A DNA stretch of 13,445 nt from Helicobacteraceae bacterium (GTDB lineage: Bacteria; Campylobacterota; Campylobacteria; Campylobacterales; Sulfurimonadaceae): assembly GCA_027083665.1 (NCBI GenBank), contig JALWNV010000089.1, positions 1 through 13,445 on the forward strand, read 5' to 3'. Numbering within the stretch: position 1 is the first letter of the stretch; each line of letters begins with the position of its first letter. The translations under genes were made by a program, and so were the position numbers. The notes under the pieces are model-generated. The model saw only the letters and a list, made by a program, of their open reading frames with translations. It had not been told where the DNA came from and searched no databases. Positions 7,441 to 13,445 of this stretch are shown piece by piece.

Positions 7441-9390
7441 ATGATGCGTTGGCTGCTTGCGGCGATAGTGTTGGCGGTATACCTTGCGGCTGCGCCGGTT
7501 GTACCGGAGCCGGATGAAGAGACGATCAACATCGTGCCCCACAGCAGCTATTTTATGGAAAAAGAGCGCCACTATCGTGCTGAAGAAGTGCTGGGAATGC
7601 CCGAAACGTTCCGGCCGGCACAGCAGGCAATCTACAATTTCGGCTTTGTGAAGGCGCCTATCTGGATCCGTTTCGAGGTCGATTTTTCACATCAGCCGTT
7701 TCAGAAGTGGATTCTTCGAATCGACAACCCGCATATCGACGATTATCTGTTTTACCGTGTCGAAAACGGTCGAGCCGTTTTGCTCGGACACAACGGCGAC
7801 ACGATGCAGTGTTCGCAGAATCCCGACTGCCGGACATTCTGGGAACCGCTGAGCCACACGGGTACGGCGACGACCTACCTGCTGCATATCCGTACCAAAG
7901 GCTCCCTGCAAATACCCCTGGTGGCGCAGACGCTGCCGCAGGCCTATCGCAGCGAAGCGTACAGTAACTTTCTGTTCGGACTCTATTACGGTGTCTTGCT
8001 GCTGCTGCTGGTCTACAATCTCGTACTCTATTTTGTCGTCAAAGAGGTGCATTACCTCAACTACCTGCTCTTTCTGGGCAGCTATATGATGTTTCAGCTC
8101 AATTTTGACGGCACCGGACGGGAGTGGCTTTGGCCGGAAAATACATGGATGGCCAACGGCGGTCTGGCCTTTTTCATCTTTTTGTCGGCCATGTTCGCGT
8201 TTCGGTTCGCGCGCTACTTTCTCTTTCTCAAACACTATTCGCCCCGGACCGAACGTCTGATCCGTTTCGCCGAATGGTGTTCACTCGGCGGTGTGGGCAT
8301 ATCGCTGCTGCTGGATTATCATATCGCAATCGTACTCGCGGCGGTCTGGACGGCACTGATCCCCTGGCTGCTGATCTATGCCGGGTTCAAGGTACTGCCG
8401 TCGTATCGTGCGGCGCGCTATTATCTCGCGGGATGGATCGTCTTTTTGCTCGCGACCATTCTCGTCGCGCTCAATCAGCTCGGACTGGTTCCGACACATC
8501 CGGCACTGCTGTACGCACAGCAGATCGGTTCGTTGCTGCAGATGATTTTGCTGTCGTTCGCGCTGGCGGACCGTATCAATATGATGAAGCTCGATCACCT
8601 GCTCAAATTGCGCGAATTCAACGAGAAACTGCAGGCCAAGATCGCAAGCAAAGTCGACGAAATCCGCCAAAAGGACCAGATGATGATCCAGCAGTCGCGT
8701 CAGGCGGCGATGGGGGAGATGATCGAAAATATCGCGCACCAGTGGCGTCAGCCGCTGAATCAGCTTTCGCTGATTCAAAGCAATATCTTTTTCGAGCATC
8801 AACTCGGCACACTCGACGAAGAGAAACTCGACCGCTATCAGGAACAATCCGAGGCGCTGATGAACTATATGACCAAGACGATTGACGATTTCCGGAACTT
8901 TTTTCTGCCCGACAGGGAGAAGTCGATCTTCAACGTTTGCGAAAGTATCGAACGTGCGCTGGATCTGCTCAGCCCGTCGCTGAAACGATACGCGATCAAC
9001 ATTGAAATTGACTGTGACGGAGGCGCACACGCCTACGGGCACGAGAACGAGTTTTCCCAGGTCATTATCAACATCGTCAACAATGCCAAAGATGCGATGG
9101 TCGAGCGTCATATCCCCTCTCCGAAGATCACGATCAGGGTCCGGCATACGCTGACGATGGCCGAGATTTACCTGTGTGACAACGGCGGCGGGGTGGATGA
9201 GTCGATCATCGGGAAAATCTTCGATCCCTATTTCACGACGAAATTTCAGTCGCAGGGGACGGGGATCGGTCTGTATATGGTCAAAATGATCATGGAAAAG
9301 AGTATGGAGGGGCAGGTCTCGGTCGAAAATCGTGACGACGGTGCCTGCTTTATTCTGAAACTACCCAAGGAGCGTAACAATGCGAAGTGA
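7441..9390 (+). CDS. 7TMR-DISM sensor histidine kinase
   Basis: A 649-residue membrane kinase. A short signal/anchor segment (residues 3-20) is followed by an extracytoplasmic 7TMR-DISM sensory domain (about 25-170; core segment APIWIRFEVDF, and a Cys124/Cys130 pair that could form a disulphide). Seven membrane helices span about 176-385, starting FLFGLYYGVLLLLLVYNL. A linking coiled coil runs about 383-422. The dimerisation/phosphoacceptor helix has His433 (NIAHQWRQPLNQL). The ATPase domain has N-box NIVNNAKDA (544-552), DNGGGVD (580-586), FDPYFTTK and GTGIGLYM (606-613). No receiver domain or response regulator is encoded nearby, so its partner is elsewhere. The ligand is unknown; related domains are thought to sense carbohydrates or other small molecules. 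The start is ATG 7441 or 7444 (one codon apart). The gene's end overlaps nhaA by 11 bases, so its signal may concern ions or pH (inference). Confidence 0.92.
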   Translation: MMRWLLAAIVLAVYLAAAPVVPEPDEETINIVPHSSYFMEKERHYRAEEVLGMPETFRPAQQAIYNFGFVKAPIWIRFEVDFSHQPFQKWILRIDNPHIDDYLFYRVENGRAVLLGHNGDTMQCSQNPDCRTFWEPLSHTGTATTYLLHIRTKGSLQIPLVAQTLPQAYRSEAYSNFLFGLYYGVLLLLLVYNLVLYFVVKEVHYLNYLLFLGSYMMFQLNFDGTGREWLWPENTWMANGGLAFFIFLSAMFAFRFARYFLFLKHYSPRTERLIRFAEWCSLGGVGISLLLDYHIAIVLAAVWTALIPWLLIYAGFKVLPSYRAARYYLAGWIVFLLATILVALNQLGLVPTHPALLYAQQIGSLLQMILLSFALADRINMMKLDHLLKLREFNEKLQAKIASKVDEIRQKDQMMIQQSRQAAMGEMIENIAHQWRQPLNQLSLIQSNIFFEHQLGTLDEEKLDRYQEQSEALMNYMTKTIDDFRNFFLPDREKSIFNVCESIERALDLLSPSLKRYAINIEIDCDGGAHAYGHENEFSQVIINIVNNAKDAMVERHIPSPKITIRVRHTLTMAEIYLCDNGGGVDESIIGKIFDPYFTTKFQSQGTGIGLYMVKMIMEKSMEGQVSVENRDDGACFILKLPKERNNAK

Positions 9391-10549
9391 AACACTGCTG
9401 CAGTTTTTCAAACACGAATCGACCGTGGGGATCTTGCTGATCCTCTCGACGATCCTTGCGATGGTAATGGCGAATTCCCCGTTGCACGGTTTGTACGACT
9501 ATTTTCTCGAAATCCCCGTCGTCGTCAGTTTCGGCGAGTTCGTTATCGCCAAACCGCTGCTGTTGTGGATCAACGACGGCCTGATGGCGATCTTTTTCTT
9601 CATGGTCGGTCTGGAGATCAAACGCGAAGTCCTCGAAGGGGCACTGCGCGAACGCTCCAAGATCATGGTGCCGGCTTTTGCGGCGATGGGCGGGATGATC
9701 GTCCCCGCGCTGATCTATACGCTTTTCAACTATGACAGCGCCGCAGCAATGAAAGGGTGGGCGATTCCCATGGCAACGGATATCGCGTTCGCGCTGGGGA
9801 TATTGTCGCTGCTGGGCAACCGCGTTCCGTCGGGATTGAAAGTCTTTTTGCTTGCTCTTGCCATCATCGACGATCTCGGTGCGATTGTCGTCATTGCGCT
9901 TTTTTACGGTCACGGCATGTCGTTCGCGGCGCTGGGCGTCGCGACCGTATTGGGTTTGGTGATGTTGATCATGAACCTCAAAGGTGTGACGAACAATACG
10001 CTCTATATTTTGCTGGGCATCGTGATGTGGGCAGCGGTACTGAAGTCCGGCGTACACGCGACCATCGCCGGTGTCGTGCTGGGACTTCTGATCCCGATGC
10101 GTAATAACCGAGACGGTTTCCATGAGCTTGAAGAGTCGCTGCACGCTCCGGTCAACTATATTATTCTGCCGCTGTTCGCTTTCGTCAATACGGGAGTGGG
10201 CTTCGGTAATGTCACGGTGCGTGATTTTACCGATACCGTCACGCTCGGGATTGTGACGGGACTGCTGCTGGGCAAGAGTATCGGTATCTTCTTTTTCAGC
10301 GGGCTCGCGGTAGTCCTCAAGCTGGGGAAACTGCCCGAAGGAGTGGATTATAAGGCGCTTTTCGGTGTCGCACTGCTCGGCGGTATCGGTTTTACGATGA
10401 GTCTGTTTATCGGTTCGCTGGCGTTCGAGTGCAGCGGCGATACCTGTTTCAACCTTGTCGACGAACGTATCGGGATATTGACGGGATCGCTAATCTCCGG
10501 CATATTGGGGTTTGTCTACCTCGGTGCGGTGTTAAAGAAGAAAGGATGA
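9380..10549 (+). CDS. nhaA: Na+/H+ antiporter NhaA
   Basis: NhaA is an inner-membrane electrogenic antiporter that exports one Na+ (or Li+) for two H+ and serves pH and salt homeostasis. The 389-residue length matches E. coli NhaA (388). Key residues align: MVGLEIKREV in the second helix, ATDIAFALG with Asp134 (E. coli Asp133), IIDDLGAI with Asp164-Asp165 (E. coli Asp163-Asp164, the ion-binding pair), and LLLGKSIGI with Lys299 (E. coli Lys300). The segment GIGFTMSLFIGSLAF near the C-terminus is also typical, and about 12 hydrophobic helices are present. ATG 9380 has AAGGAG (9367-9372) seven bases upstream, within the end of the kinase gene, which it overlaps by 11 bases. A sodium-exporting pump suits a marine or saline habitat (inference). 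Confidence 0.97.
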   Translation: MRSETLLQFFKHESTVGILLILSTILAMVMANSPLHGLYDYFLEIPVVVSFGEFVIAKPLLLWINDGLMAIFFFMVGLEIKREVLEGALRERSKIMVPAFAAMGGMIVPALIYTLFNYDSAAAMKGWAIPMATDIAFALGILSLLGNRVPSGLKVFLLALAIIDDLGAIVVIALFYGHGMSFAALGVATVLGLVMLIMNLKGVTNNTLYILLGIVMWAAVLKSGVHATIAGVVLGLLIPMRNNRDGFHELEESLHAPVNYIILPLFAFVNTGVGFGNVTVRDFTDTVTLGIVTGLLLGKSIGIFFFSGLAVVLKLGKLPEGVDYKALFGVALLGGIGFTMSLFIGSLAFECSGDTCFNLVDERIGILTGSLISGILGFVYLGAVLKKKG

Positions 10550-10575
10550 AGTTTTTGTTTTGACGAATGGGTTTT

Positions 10576-10600
10576 AAAGCTTCGCTTTGTTCCCTTTTTT
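10576..10600 (+). terminator. Possible intrinsic terminator for nhaA
   Basis: AAAGC (10576-10580) pairs with GCTTT (10584-10588) around a three-base TTC loop. After six bases comes TTTTTT (10595-10600). The position, 27 bases after the nhaA stop, is right. The weak A/T-rich stem and the gap before the T-run keep confidence moderate. Confidence 0.35.
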
Positions 10601-10675
10601 CTTTACGACTCAGCATTTGGTGCCTCGCTTGCATTGCGCTTTAGCGCTGATGCTTGCTCAAAGAAAAAACCGAAC
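10589..10675. repeat. Long-range inverted repeat enclosing a GC-rich hairpin
   Basis: The 16 bases at 10589-10604 (GTTCCCTTTTTTCTTT) are the reverse complement of 10660-10675 with two mismatches (14 of 16 pair). Inside the enclosed loop, GCAT-T-GCGCT (10631-10640) pairs with AGCGC-TG-ATGC (10643-10653), giving a second, stronger hairpin with a two-base tip. A further complementary pair is CAGCAT (10611-10616) with ATGCTG (10709-10714). Such nesting suggests a folded RNA or a dispersed palindromic repeat rather than random spacer. Confidence 0.5.
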
Positions 10676-10762
10676 CGAAAAGAAGCAAAGAGCAATACCG
10701 CTGCCGCAATGCTGGTTTCATTGATGTAGGGCAGTGATTGACCTTCCGTTTGTCTTCCGGGT

Positions 10763-10768
10763 TATAAT
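10763..10768 (+). promoter_or_regulatory. Orphan -10 promoter box facing the heptamer array
   Basis: A perfect TATAAT in the context CCGGGTTATAATTTT resembles the other -10 boxes of this window. Transcription would begin near 10775, pass a small hairpin and the tandem array, and run antisense into moeA. No gene on the plus strand follows it. A chance occurrence in A/T-rich spacer is possible. Confidence 0.35.
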
Positions 10769-10773
10769 TTTTT

Positions 10774-10793
10774 AAGGATAACACGTCATCCTT
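10774..10793. other. Hairpin directly before the tandem array
   Basis: AAGGAT (10774-10779) pairs with ATCCTT (10788-10793) over an eight-base loop. No T-run follows on either strand, so it is not an obvious terminator. Its last base is the first base of the heptamer array. Confidence 0.4.
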
Positions 10794-10890
10794 CGACTAT
10801 CGACTATCGACTATCGACTATCGACTATCGACTATCGACTATCGACTATCGACTATCGACTATCGACTATCGACTATCGACTATCGACTA
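10793..10890. repeat. Perfect heptanucleotide tandem repeat, 14 copies of TCGACTA
   Basis: The 98 bases are exactly 14 uninterrupted, identical copies of TCGACTA with no spacers. On the plus strand all three frames are open (the cycle reads Ser-Thr-Ile-Asp-Tyr-Arg-Leu), but no start codon leads in. On the minus strand the unit reads TAGTCGA, so each frame meets a TAG every 21 bases. The right-hand end lies within moeA and supplies its last codons and stop. Perfect identity implies recent expansion or ongoing slippage, so copy number is likely to vary between strains. Confidence 0.97.
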
Positions 10891-12098
10891 ACCAGCGGTA
10901 CGCGCTTTGCGCTTCGCCAGACGAAGCGGGTCGGAATGAAGCGTACGGTATCGCCCTTTTCGAAGCCGGTACGGCTTTCGTCGACCATAATGAAGCCGTT
11001 GGACGCTGCCAGCGGGGAGATCATGCCGGGGGCGAATTTGTCGCAGACGCTGAAGGTATTGCCGTCGTAAAAGCCCGGCAGCAACGTGCGGCGGCCGGGG
11101 CGGAGGCGGTAGGCGTGCGCCATCGTACAGGTGACGGTATTTTGATAGGGTGAGGATGTTCCGCTGAGTCGGGTGATGAGGGCCTGGCCGAAAAGCTCGA
11201 AGTTCAGTGCGGCGGCGAGCGGGTTTCCGGGCAGATTGAGAATCAGCGTTTTGCCGATACGGCCGACGGTGGTCGGTTTGCCGGGCTTGATGCTGACCTT
11301 TTCAAACAGCGGGGTGAAGCCGAAATGCGCGAACGCCTCTTTCGTGTAGTCGGCATCTCCGACACTGACGCCGCCGCTGGTGATGATGAGGTCGCTGTCG
11401 AGGGCGCTTTCGATATGTGACAGCAGCGCCTCGATGCTGTCGGTCGCCGTACCGATGAAGTGCACGTCGCAGTCGAGTTCCTGCGAGCGGGCGCTGAAAG
11501 TCGGTGTATTGGTGTTGTAGAGCTGATGGGCTTCGATCTTCTCGAAGTGCATTTTCAGTTCGCTGCCCGAGGCGAACAGGGCGACACGGGTTTTTTGGTA
11601 GACGCCGACGTGGCTGATACCCTGCGACGCGAGCAGGGTGATATGGTGTGCGGAGAGCTTTTCACCTTTTTTCAGCAGCAAGTCGCCGGTTTCGATATCT
11701 TCGCCGCAGAGCCGGATATGCTGTCCGGGCCGCAGCGTAGCGGGAAGTGAGACGGAATCGCCGTCGACCTGCACGTCTTCGACGGGGACGATGCACTCGG
11801 CGCCTTCGGGAATGCGTGCGCCGGTCATAATACGTGCGGCTTCGCCTTCGACAATCCGGATTCGGCTGTCGTCGCCGGCGAGGATCGTGCCGACAGAGGT
11901 CACGGTAGCGCCCGCATCGGCACACCGGACCGCATAGCCGTCCATTGCGGAGTTGTCGAAAGGCGGCAGATTGTGGCAGGCGGTAATATCGGCGGCGAGA
12001 ATACGCCCGCAGGCGGATTCGATAGGGATGAATTCCCGACGCCGTTTGACGGGGAGGGTATCGATCAGTTCGAGCGCTTCTTCGACGGTGACGGCCAT
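10881..12098 (-). CDS. moeA: Molybdopterin molybdenumtransferase
   Basis: MoeA inserts molybdate into adenylylated molybdopterin, the last common step of molybdenum cofactor synthesis, needed by nitrate reductase, formate dehydrogenase and similar enzymes. The 405 residues include PPFDNSAMDGYAV (45-57), TGARIPEGAECIVPVED (92-108), the molybdopterin-binding TSGGVSVGDADY (240-251), KPGKP (271-275) and NLPGNPLAA (288-296), followed by the beta-rich C-terminal domain. The ATG (12096-12098) is backed by a weak AGAGAG ribosome site. A -10 box lies at 12132-12137 on this strand. The C-terminus is odd: after GDTVRFIP it continues with a basic tail (FVWRSAKRVPLVSR), and the final Ser, Arg and TAG stop fall inside the heptamer array. 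The gene points toward nhaA and has no other cofactor genes beside it here. Confidence 0.95.
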   Translation of the reverse strand: MAVTVEEALELIDTLPVKRRREFIPIESACGRILAADITACHNLPPFDNSAMDGYAVRCADAGATVTSVGTILAGDDSRIRIVEGEAARIMTGARIPEGAECIVPVEDVQVDGDSVSLPATLRPGQHIRLCGEDIETGDLLLKKGEKLSAHHITLLASQGISHVGVYQKTRVALFASGSELKMHFEKIEAHQLYNTNTPTFSARSQELDCDVHFIGTATDSIEALLSHIESALDSDLIITSGGVSVGDADYTKEAFAHFGFTPLFEKVSIKPGKPTTVGRIGKTLILNLPGNPLAAALNFELFGQALITRLSGTSSPYQNTVTCTMAHAYRLRPGRRTLLPGFYDGNTFSVCDKFAPGMISPLAASNGFIMVDESRTGFEKGDTVRFIPTRFVWRSAKRVPLVSR

Positions 12099-12131
12099 GG
12101 AGTGATCTCTCTTGTATGTGAAGTGTCGCTA

Positions 12132-12137
12132 ATTATA
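12132..12137 (-). promoter_or_regulatory. -10 promoter box for moeA
   Basis: The minus strand reads TATAAT at 12137-12132, 33 bases before the moeA start codon. Transcription would start near 12125, giving a leader of about 27 bases. No good -35 is seen. It lies back-to-back with the -10 of the divergent gene, only 12 bases away. Confidence 0.5.
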
Positions 12138-12149
12138 GATAGTTTGGGG

Positions 12150-12155
12150 TAAAAT
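12150..12155 (+). promoter_or_regulatory. -10 promoter box for the membrane protein-rsmE pair
   Basis: TAAAAT at 12150-12155, preceded by TTTGGGG, is a five-of-six match to TATAAT. Transcription would start near 12162, essentially at the first ATG (12163), so the message may be leaderless or nearly so. Confidence 0.45.
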
Positions 12156-12162
12156 CCTCATT

Positions 12163-12573
12163 ATGGAAATGATGTACAACACTTCTTTGCAACTGCATTT
12201 CGGACTCGTGCTTTTTTGGATGGGCGTTATTGCGTTCAATATGGCGATGGTACAGTTCGCGACACAGGCGGATATCTATGTCCGCCGCGCCCGTATCGCG
12301 ATGCCGTTCTCGGTCATGGCGATCTTCGCCGTGGCATTTACGGGAACAGTGATGATGGCGGCGAAACACCTCGATTTCACGATCGAGAATATTGCCATGA
12401 TCGTTACGACGGTATTGCTTGTCATCATGGAGAGCCGCCGCTACAAGACGCTTCGGCATCTTCGGGTCAAGGCGGAGGATGCCCTGGCGCTGTACCGGCC
12501 GTTCGCGCTGAAGCTGCTCGCCGCGGAGATGGCGGTGACACTTTTCATGACGGTGTGGATGAGTCTGCTGTGA
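12163..12573 (+). CDS. Four-helix integral membrane protein of unknown function
   Basis: A 136-residue protein dominated by hydrophobic helices at about 9-30 (LHFGLVLFWMGVIAFNMAMV), 44-66 (MPFSVMAIFAVAFTGTVMMA), 72-90 (IENIAMIVTTVLLVIM) and 112-136 (LKLLAAEMAVTLFMTVW). Basic loops (VRRARI, ESRRYKTLRHLRVK) suggest cytoplasmic sides by the positive-inside rule. No catalytic or metal-binding motif stands out, and I do not recognise a named family; small membrane proteins of this kind next to rsmE occur in Campylobacterota as I recall. ATGs at 12163, 12169 and 12172 are all in frame. No ribosome site precedes the first, and only a poor GGA lies before the third. Its stop overlaps the rsmE start by four bases (GTGA), so the two are translationally coupled. 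Confidence 0.75.
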   Translation: MEMMYNTSLQLHFGLVLFWMGVIAFNMAMVQFATQADIYVRRARIAMPFSVMAIFAVAFTGTVMMAAKHLDFTIENIAMIVTTVLLVIMESRRYKTLRHLRVKAEDALALYRPFALKLLAAEMAVTLFMTVWMSLL

Positions 12574-13241
12574 GGTTTCTGTTCCACGAGGAGGCGGGTG
12601 CGGAGACGATCGTCCTCAAAGGCGAATCGTTCAAGTATATCGTCAAGGTGCGCCGGCACCGGGCGGGAGATACGATGGCGCTGCGTCATCCGCAGTATAG
12701 CGGTACGCTCTTTCATTACCGCATCGATACACTCGAGGGACGCAGGGCGGTCCTCGGACTTGTGCGCAGCGAACGGTACGAGGTCGGTGCGAAACGTCCG
12801 CTGCATATCGGCTGGTGCATGATCGATCCCAAATCGGTCGAAAAGGTGCTGCCGCAGCTGAACGAACTGGGCGTGGAGAAGATCACTTTTATCGCCTGCG
12901 ACCGCAGCCAGCGGCAGTTTCGGCCGGATATGCCACGTTTGCACCGCATCCTCGAAGCCTCGATGCAGCAGTGCGGCCGCAGCGAATGGATGACGCTCGG
13001 GACAGTGCCGAGTCTCGAGGCGTTTCTCGCGAACAACCCCGATACGGTGGTGCTCGATTTCTGCGATGAGGTTCTGGGCGATGCCGCGGATATCCGAACC
13101 GTGCTCGTCGGCTGCGAAGGCGGTTTCAGTGATGAGGAGCGGGCGCTGATCGCGCCGTGCCGCACCGTCCGCTTCGATACTCCGCTCATCCTGCGCTCCG
13201 AAAGTGCCGCCGCCGCCGTCGCGGCAAAAGTGCTGGTGTAA
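12570..13241 (+). CDS. rsmE: 16S rRNA (uracil(1498)-N3)-methyltransferase
   Basis: RsmE uses S-adenosylmethionine to methylate N3 of U1498 in 16S rRNA. It is a SPOUT-class enzyme with a trefoil knot at its C-terminus. The 223 residues carry an N-terminal PUA-like domain (FHEEAGAETIVLKGESFKYI, HxxxVxRxxxGD-type segment near 22-35), then PKSVEKVLPQLNELGVEKI (87-105), EASMQQCGRS (129-138), and the SAM-binding knot motifs GCEGGFSDEE (181-190) and LRSESAA (208-214). It is slightly shorter than E. coli RsmE (243). The start is GTG 12570, which overlaps the preceding TGA; this is the only start that gives the usual MRFLF N-terminus, although the frame stays open further upstream inside the membrane-protein gene. 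A good terminator follows about 55 bases after the stop. Confidence 0.93.
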   Translation: MRFLFHEEAGAETIVLKGESFKYIVKVRRHRAGDTMALRHPQYSGTLFHYRIDTLEGRRAVLGLVRSERYEVGAKRPLHIGWCMIDPKSVEKVLPQLNELGVEKITFIACDRSQRQFRPDMPRLHRILEASMQQCGRSEWMTLGTVPSLEAFLANNPDTVVLDFCDEVLGDAADIRTVLVGCEGGFSDEERALIAPCRTVRFDTPLILRSESAAAAVAAKVLV

Positions 13242-13252
13242 CAGCACTAACG

Positions 13253-13277
13253 TATAGGGTTTTAGAGGTGCCCTATA
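13253..13277. other. Hairpin after rsmE
   Basis: TATAGGG (13253-13259) pairs perfectly with CCCTATA (13271-13277) over an 11-base loop containing TTTTAGAGGTG. No T-run follows directly. It may protect the rsmE 3' end or be part of a dispersed repeat. Confidence 0.4.
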
Positions 13278-13295
13278 AACTTCGCTGTTCGGGTT

Positions 13296-13316
13296 GGTCG
13301 CCCGGCGATCTTTTTT
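13296..13316 (+). terminator. Intrinsic terminator after rsmE
   Basis: GGTCGC (13296-13301) pairs with GCGATC (13305-13310), with one G-T wobble, over a three-base CCG loop. TTTTTT (13311-13316) follows immediately. This is the clearest Rho-independent terminator in the window. Confidence 0.65.
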
Positions 13317-13445
13317 AGGCGGCAAATACCAAGAAACAGTAACGTCCCCGGTTTCAATTTCCGGCAGCGGCAGTTTCGGCCTTTTGAAACGGTTGGAAAA
13401 TATCCTGTTGGAACCGGGTGCATTTTTCAATATGAACAGCCGTTT
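13317..13445. other. Right-hand end without a supported gene
   Basis: No frame here has a convincing start, ribosome site or recognisable protein. GTTTCAA (13351-13357) can pair with TTGAAAC (13384-13390). An open minus-strand frame crosses it but continues as the shadow of rsmE. The next gene may begin beyond the window. Confidence 0.5.

Larger units (their letters stand above)
10550..10792. other. Gene-free interval between convergent nhaA and moeA
   Basis: No start codon leads into a credible reading frame here on either strand. The interval holds two short hairpins, a long inverted repeat, a TATAAT box and a further hairpin. It is bounded on the right by the heptamer array. Its base composition is clearly more A/T-rich, with A and T runs, than the flanking genes. 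The separate elements are listed individually. Confidence 0.7.

Noticed and set aside
8124..9147. Long open frames on both strands within the sensor kinase region
   Set aside because: The in-frame kinase has contiguous transmembrane, His-box and ATPase motifs; the others are low-complexity Arg/Ala/Gln-rich shadows.
10550..10792. tRNA or other classical RNA gene in the spacer
   Set aside because: No cloverleaf, T-loop GTTCRANNC-type box or CCA end was found; the structure is a set of hairpins only.
10793..10890. CRISPR array
   Set aside because: The units are 7 bases long with no spacers between them and no cas genes nearby; it is a simple tandem repeat.
10793..10890. Repeat-encoded protein (Ser-Thr-Ile-Asp-Tyr-Arg-Leu heptapeptide) on the plus strand
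   Set aside because: All plus frames are open through the array, but stop codons lie just upstream (TAA in the 10763-10775 stretch) and no ATG, GTG or TTG follows them before the array.
12216..12569. Upstream extension of the rsmE frame inside the membrane-protein gene
   Set aside because: The frame is open but the translation is not RsmE-like; the family N-terminus begins exactly at GTG 12570.
12441..13430. 329-codon minus-strand open frame reaching the window end
   Set aside because: Mostly the antisense of rsmE and the membrane-protein gene. It would have to read through the terminator hairpin, and it shows no domain.

Overview
The window reads as chromosomal DNA of a free-living, relatively GC-rich member of the Campylobacterota. 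Three things point there. The proteins have the character of that phylum: a short MurE of about 430 residues beginning near MKI, and a 7TMR-DISM kinase with an AHQWRQPL phosphoacceptor box. The gene order 2Fe-2S ferredoxin / panD / ybaB / polyprenyl synthetase / tkt is, as I recall, one seen in that phylum. The promoters are mostly -10-dominated (TATAAT, twice with an upstream TGn). This is inference from protein character and layout, not from a database search; genus and species cannot be given.

Layout. Bases 1-156 are the end of a NifU-like Fe-S protein. A promoter at about 153-181 starts a plus-strand run: a TPR protein (240-842), murE (TTG start at 823, overlapping the TPR gene by 20 bases), a small outer-membrane barrel protein (2159-2722) and a lipoprotein with two Ig-like (BIG2) domains (2731-3342). 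A second promoter (about 3440) precedes a tight metabolic run: thioredoxin-like [2Fe-2S] ferredoxin, panD (pantothenate/CoA), a YbaB/EbfC nucleoid protein, an IspA-type prenyl diphosphate synthase and transketolase. A third promoter (7411-7419) precedes a 7TMR-DISM sensor histidine kinase whose end overlaps nhaA (Na+/H+ antiporter) by 11 bases. Then come 331 bases without a gene (10550-10880). They hold a hairpin-rich element, an orphan promoter-like box and a perfect 14-copy heptanucleotide tandem repeat. The array runs into the 3' end of the minus-strand moeA (10881-12098) and supplies its stop codon. A compact divergent promoter region separates moeA from a plus-strand pair, a four-helix membrane protein and rsmE (start and stop overlap by 4 bases). 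rsmE is followed by a good intrinsic terminator at 13296-13316. The last 130 bases show no gene I can support.

Most of the window is housekeeping: cell-wall precursor synthesis, CoA precursor, isoprenoid, pentose phosphate, molybdenum cofactor and 16S rRNA methylation. I see no phage, IS, CRISPR, toxin-antitoxin or defence genes. The parts that ordinary annotation does not explain are the heptamer array and the structured intergenic element between nhaA and moeA, the orphan sensor kinase fused by overlap to nhaA, and the barrel/BIG2-lipoprotein pair.
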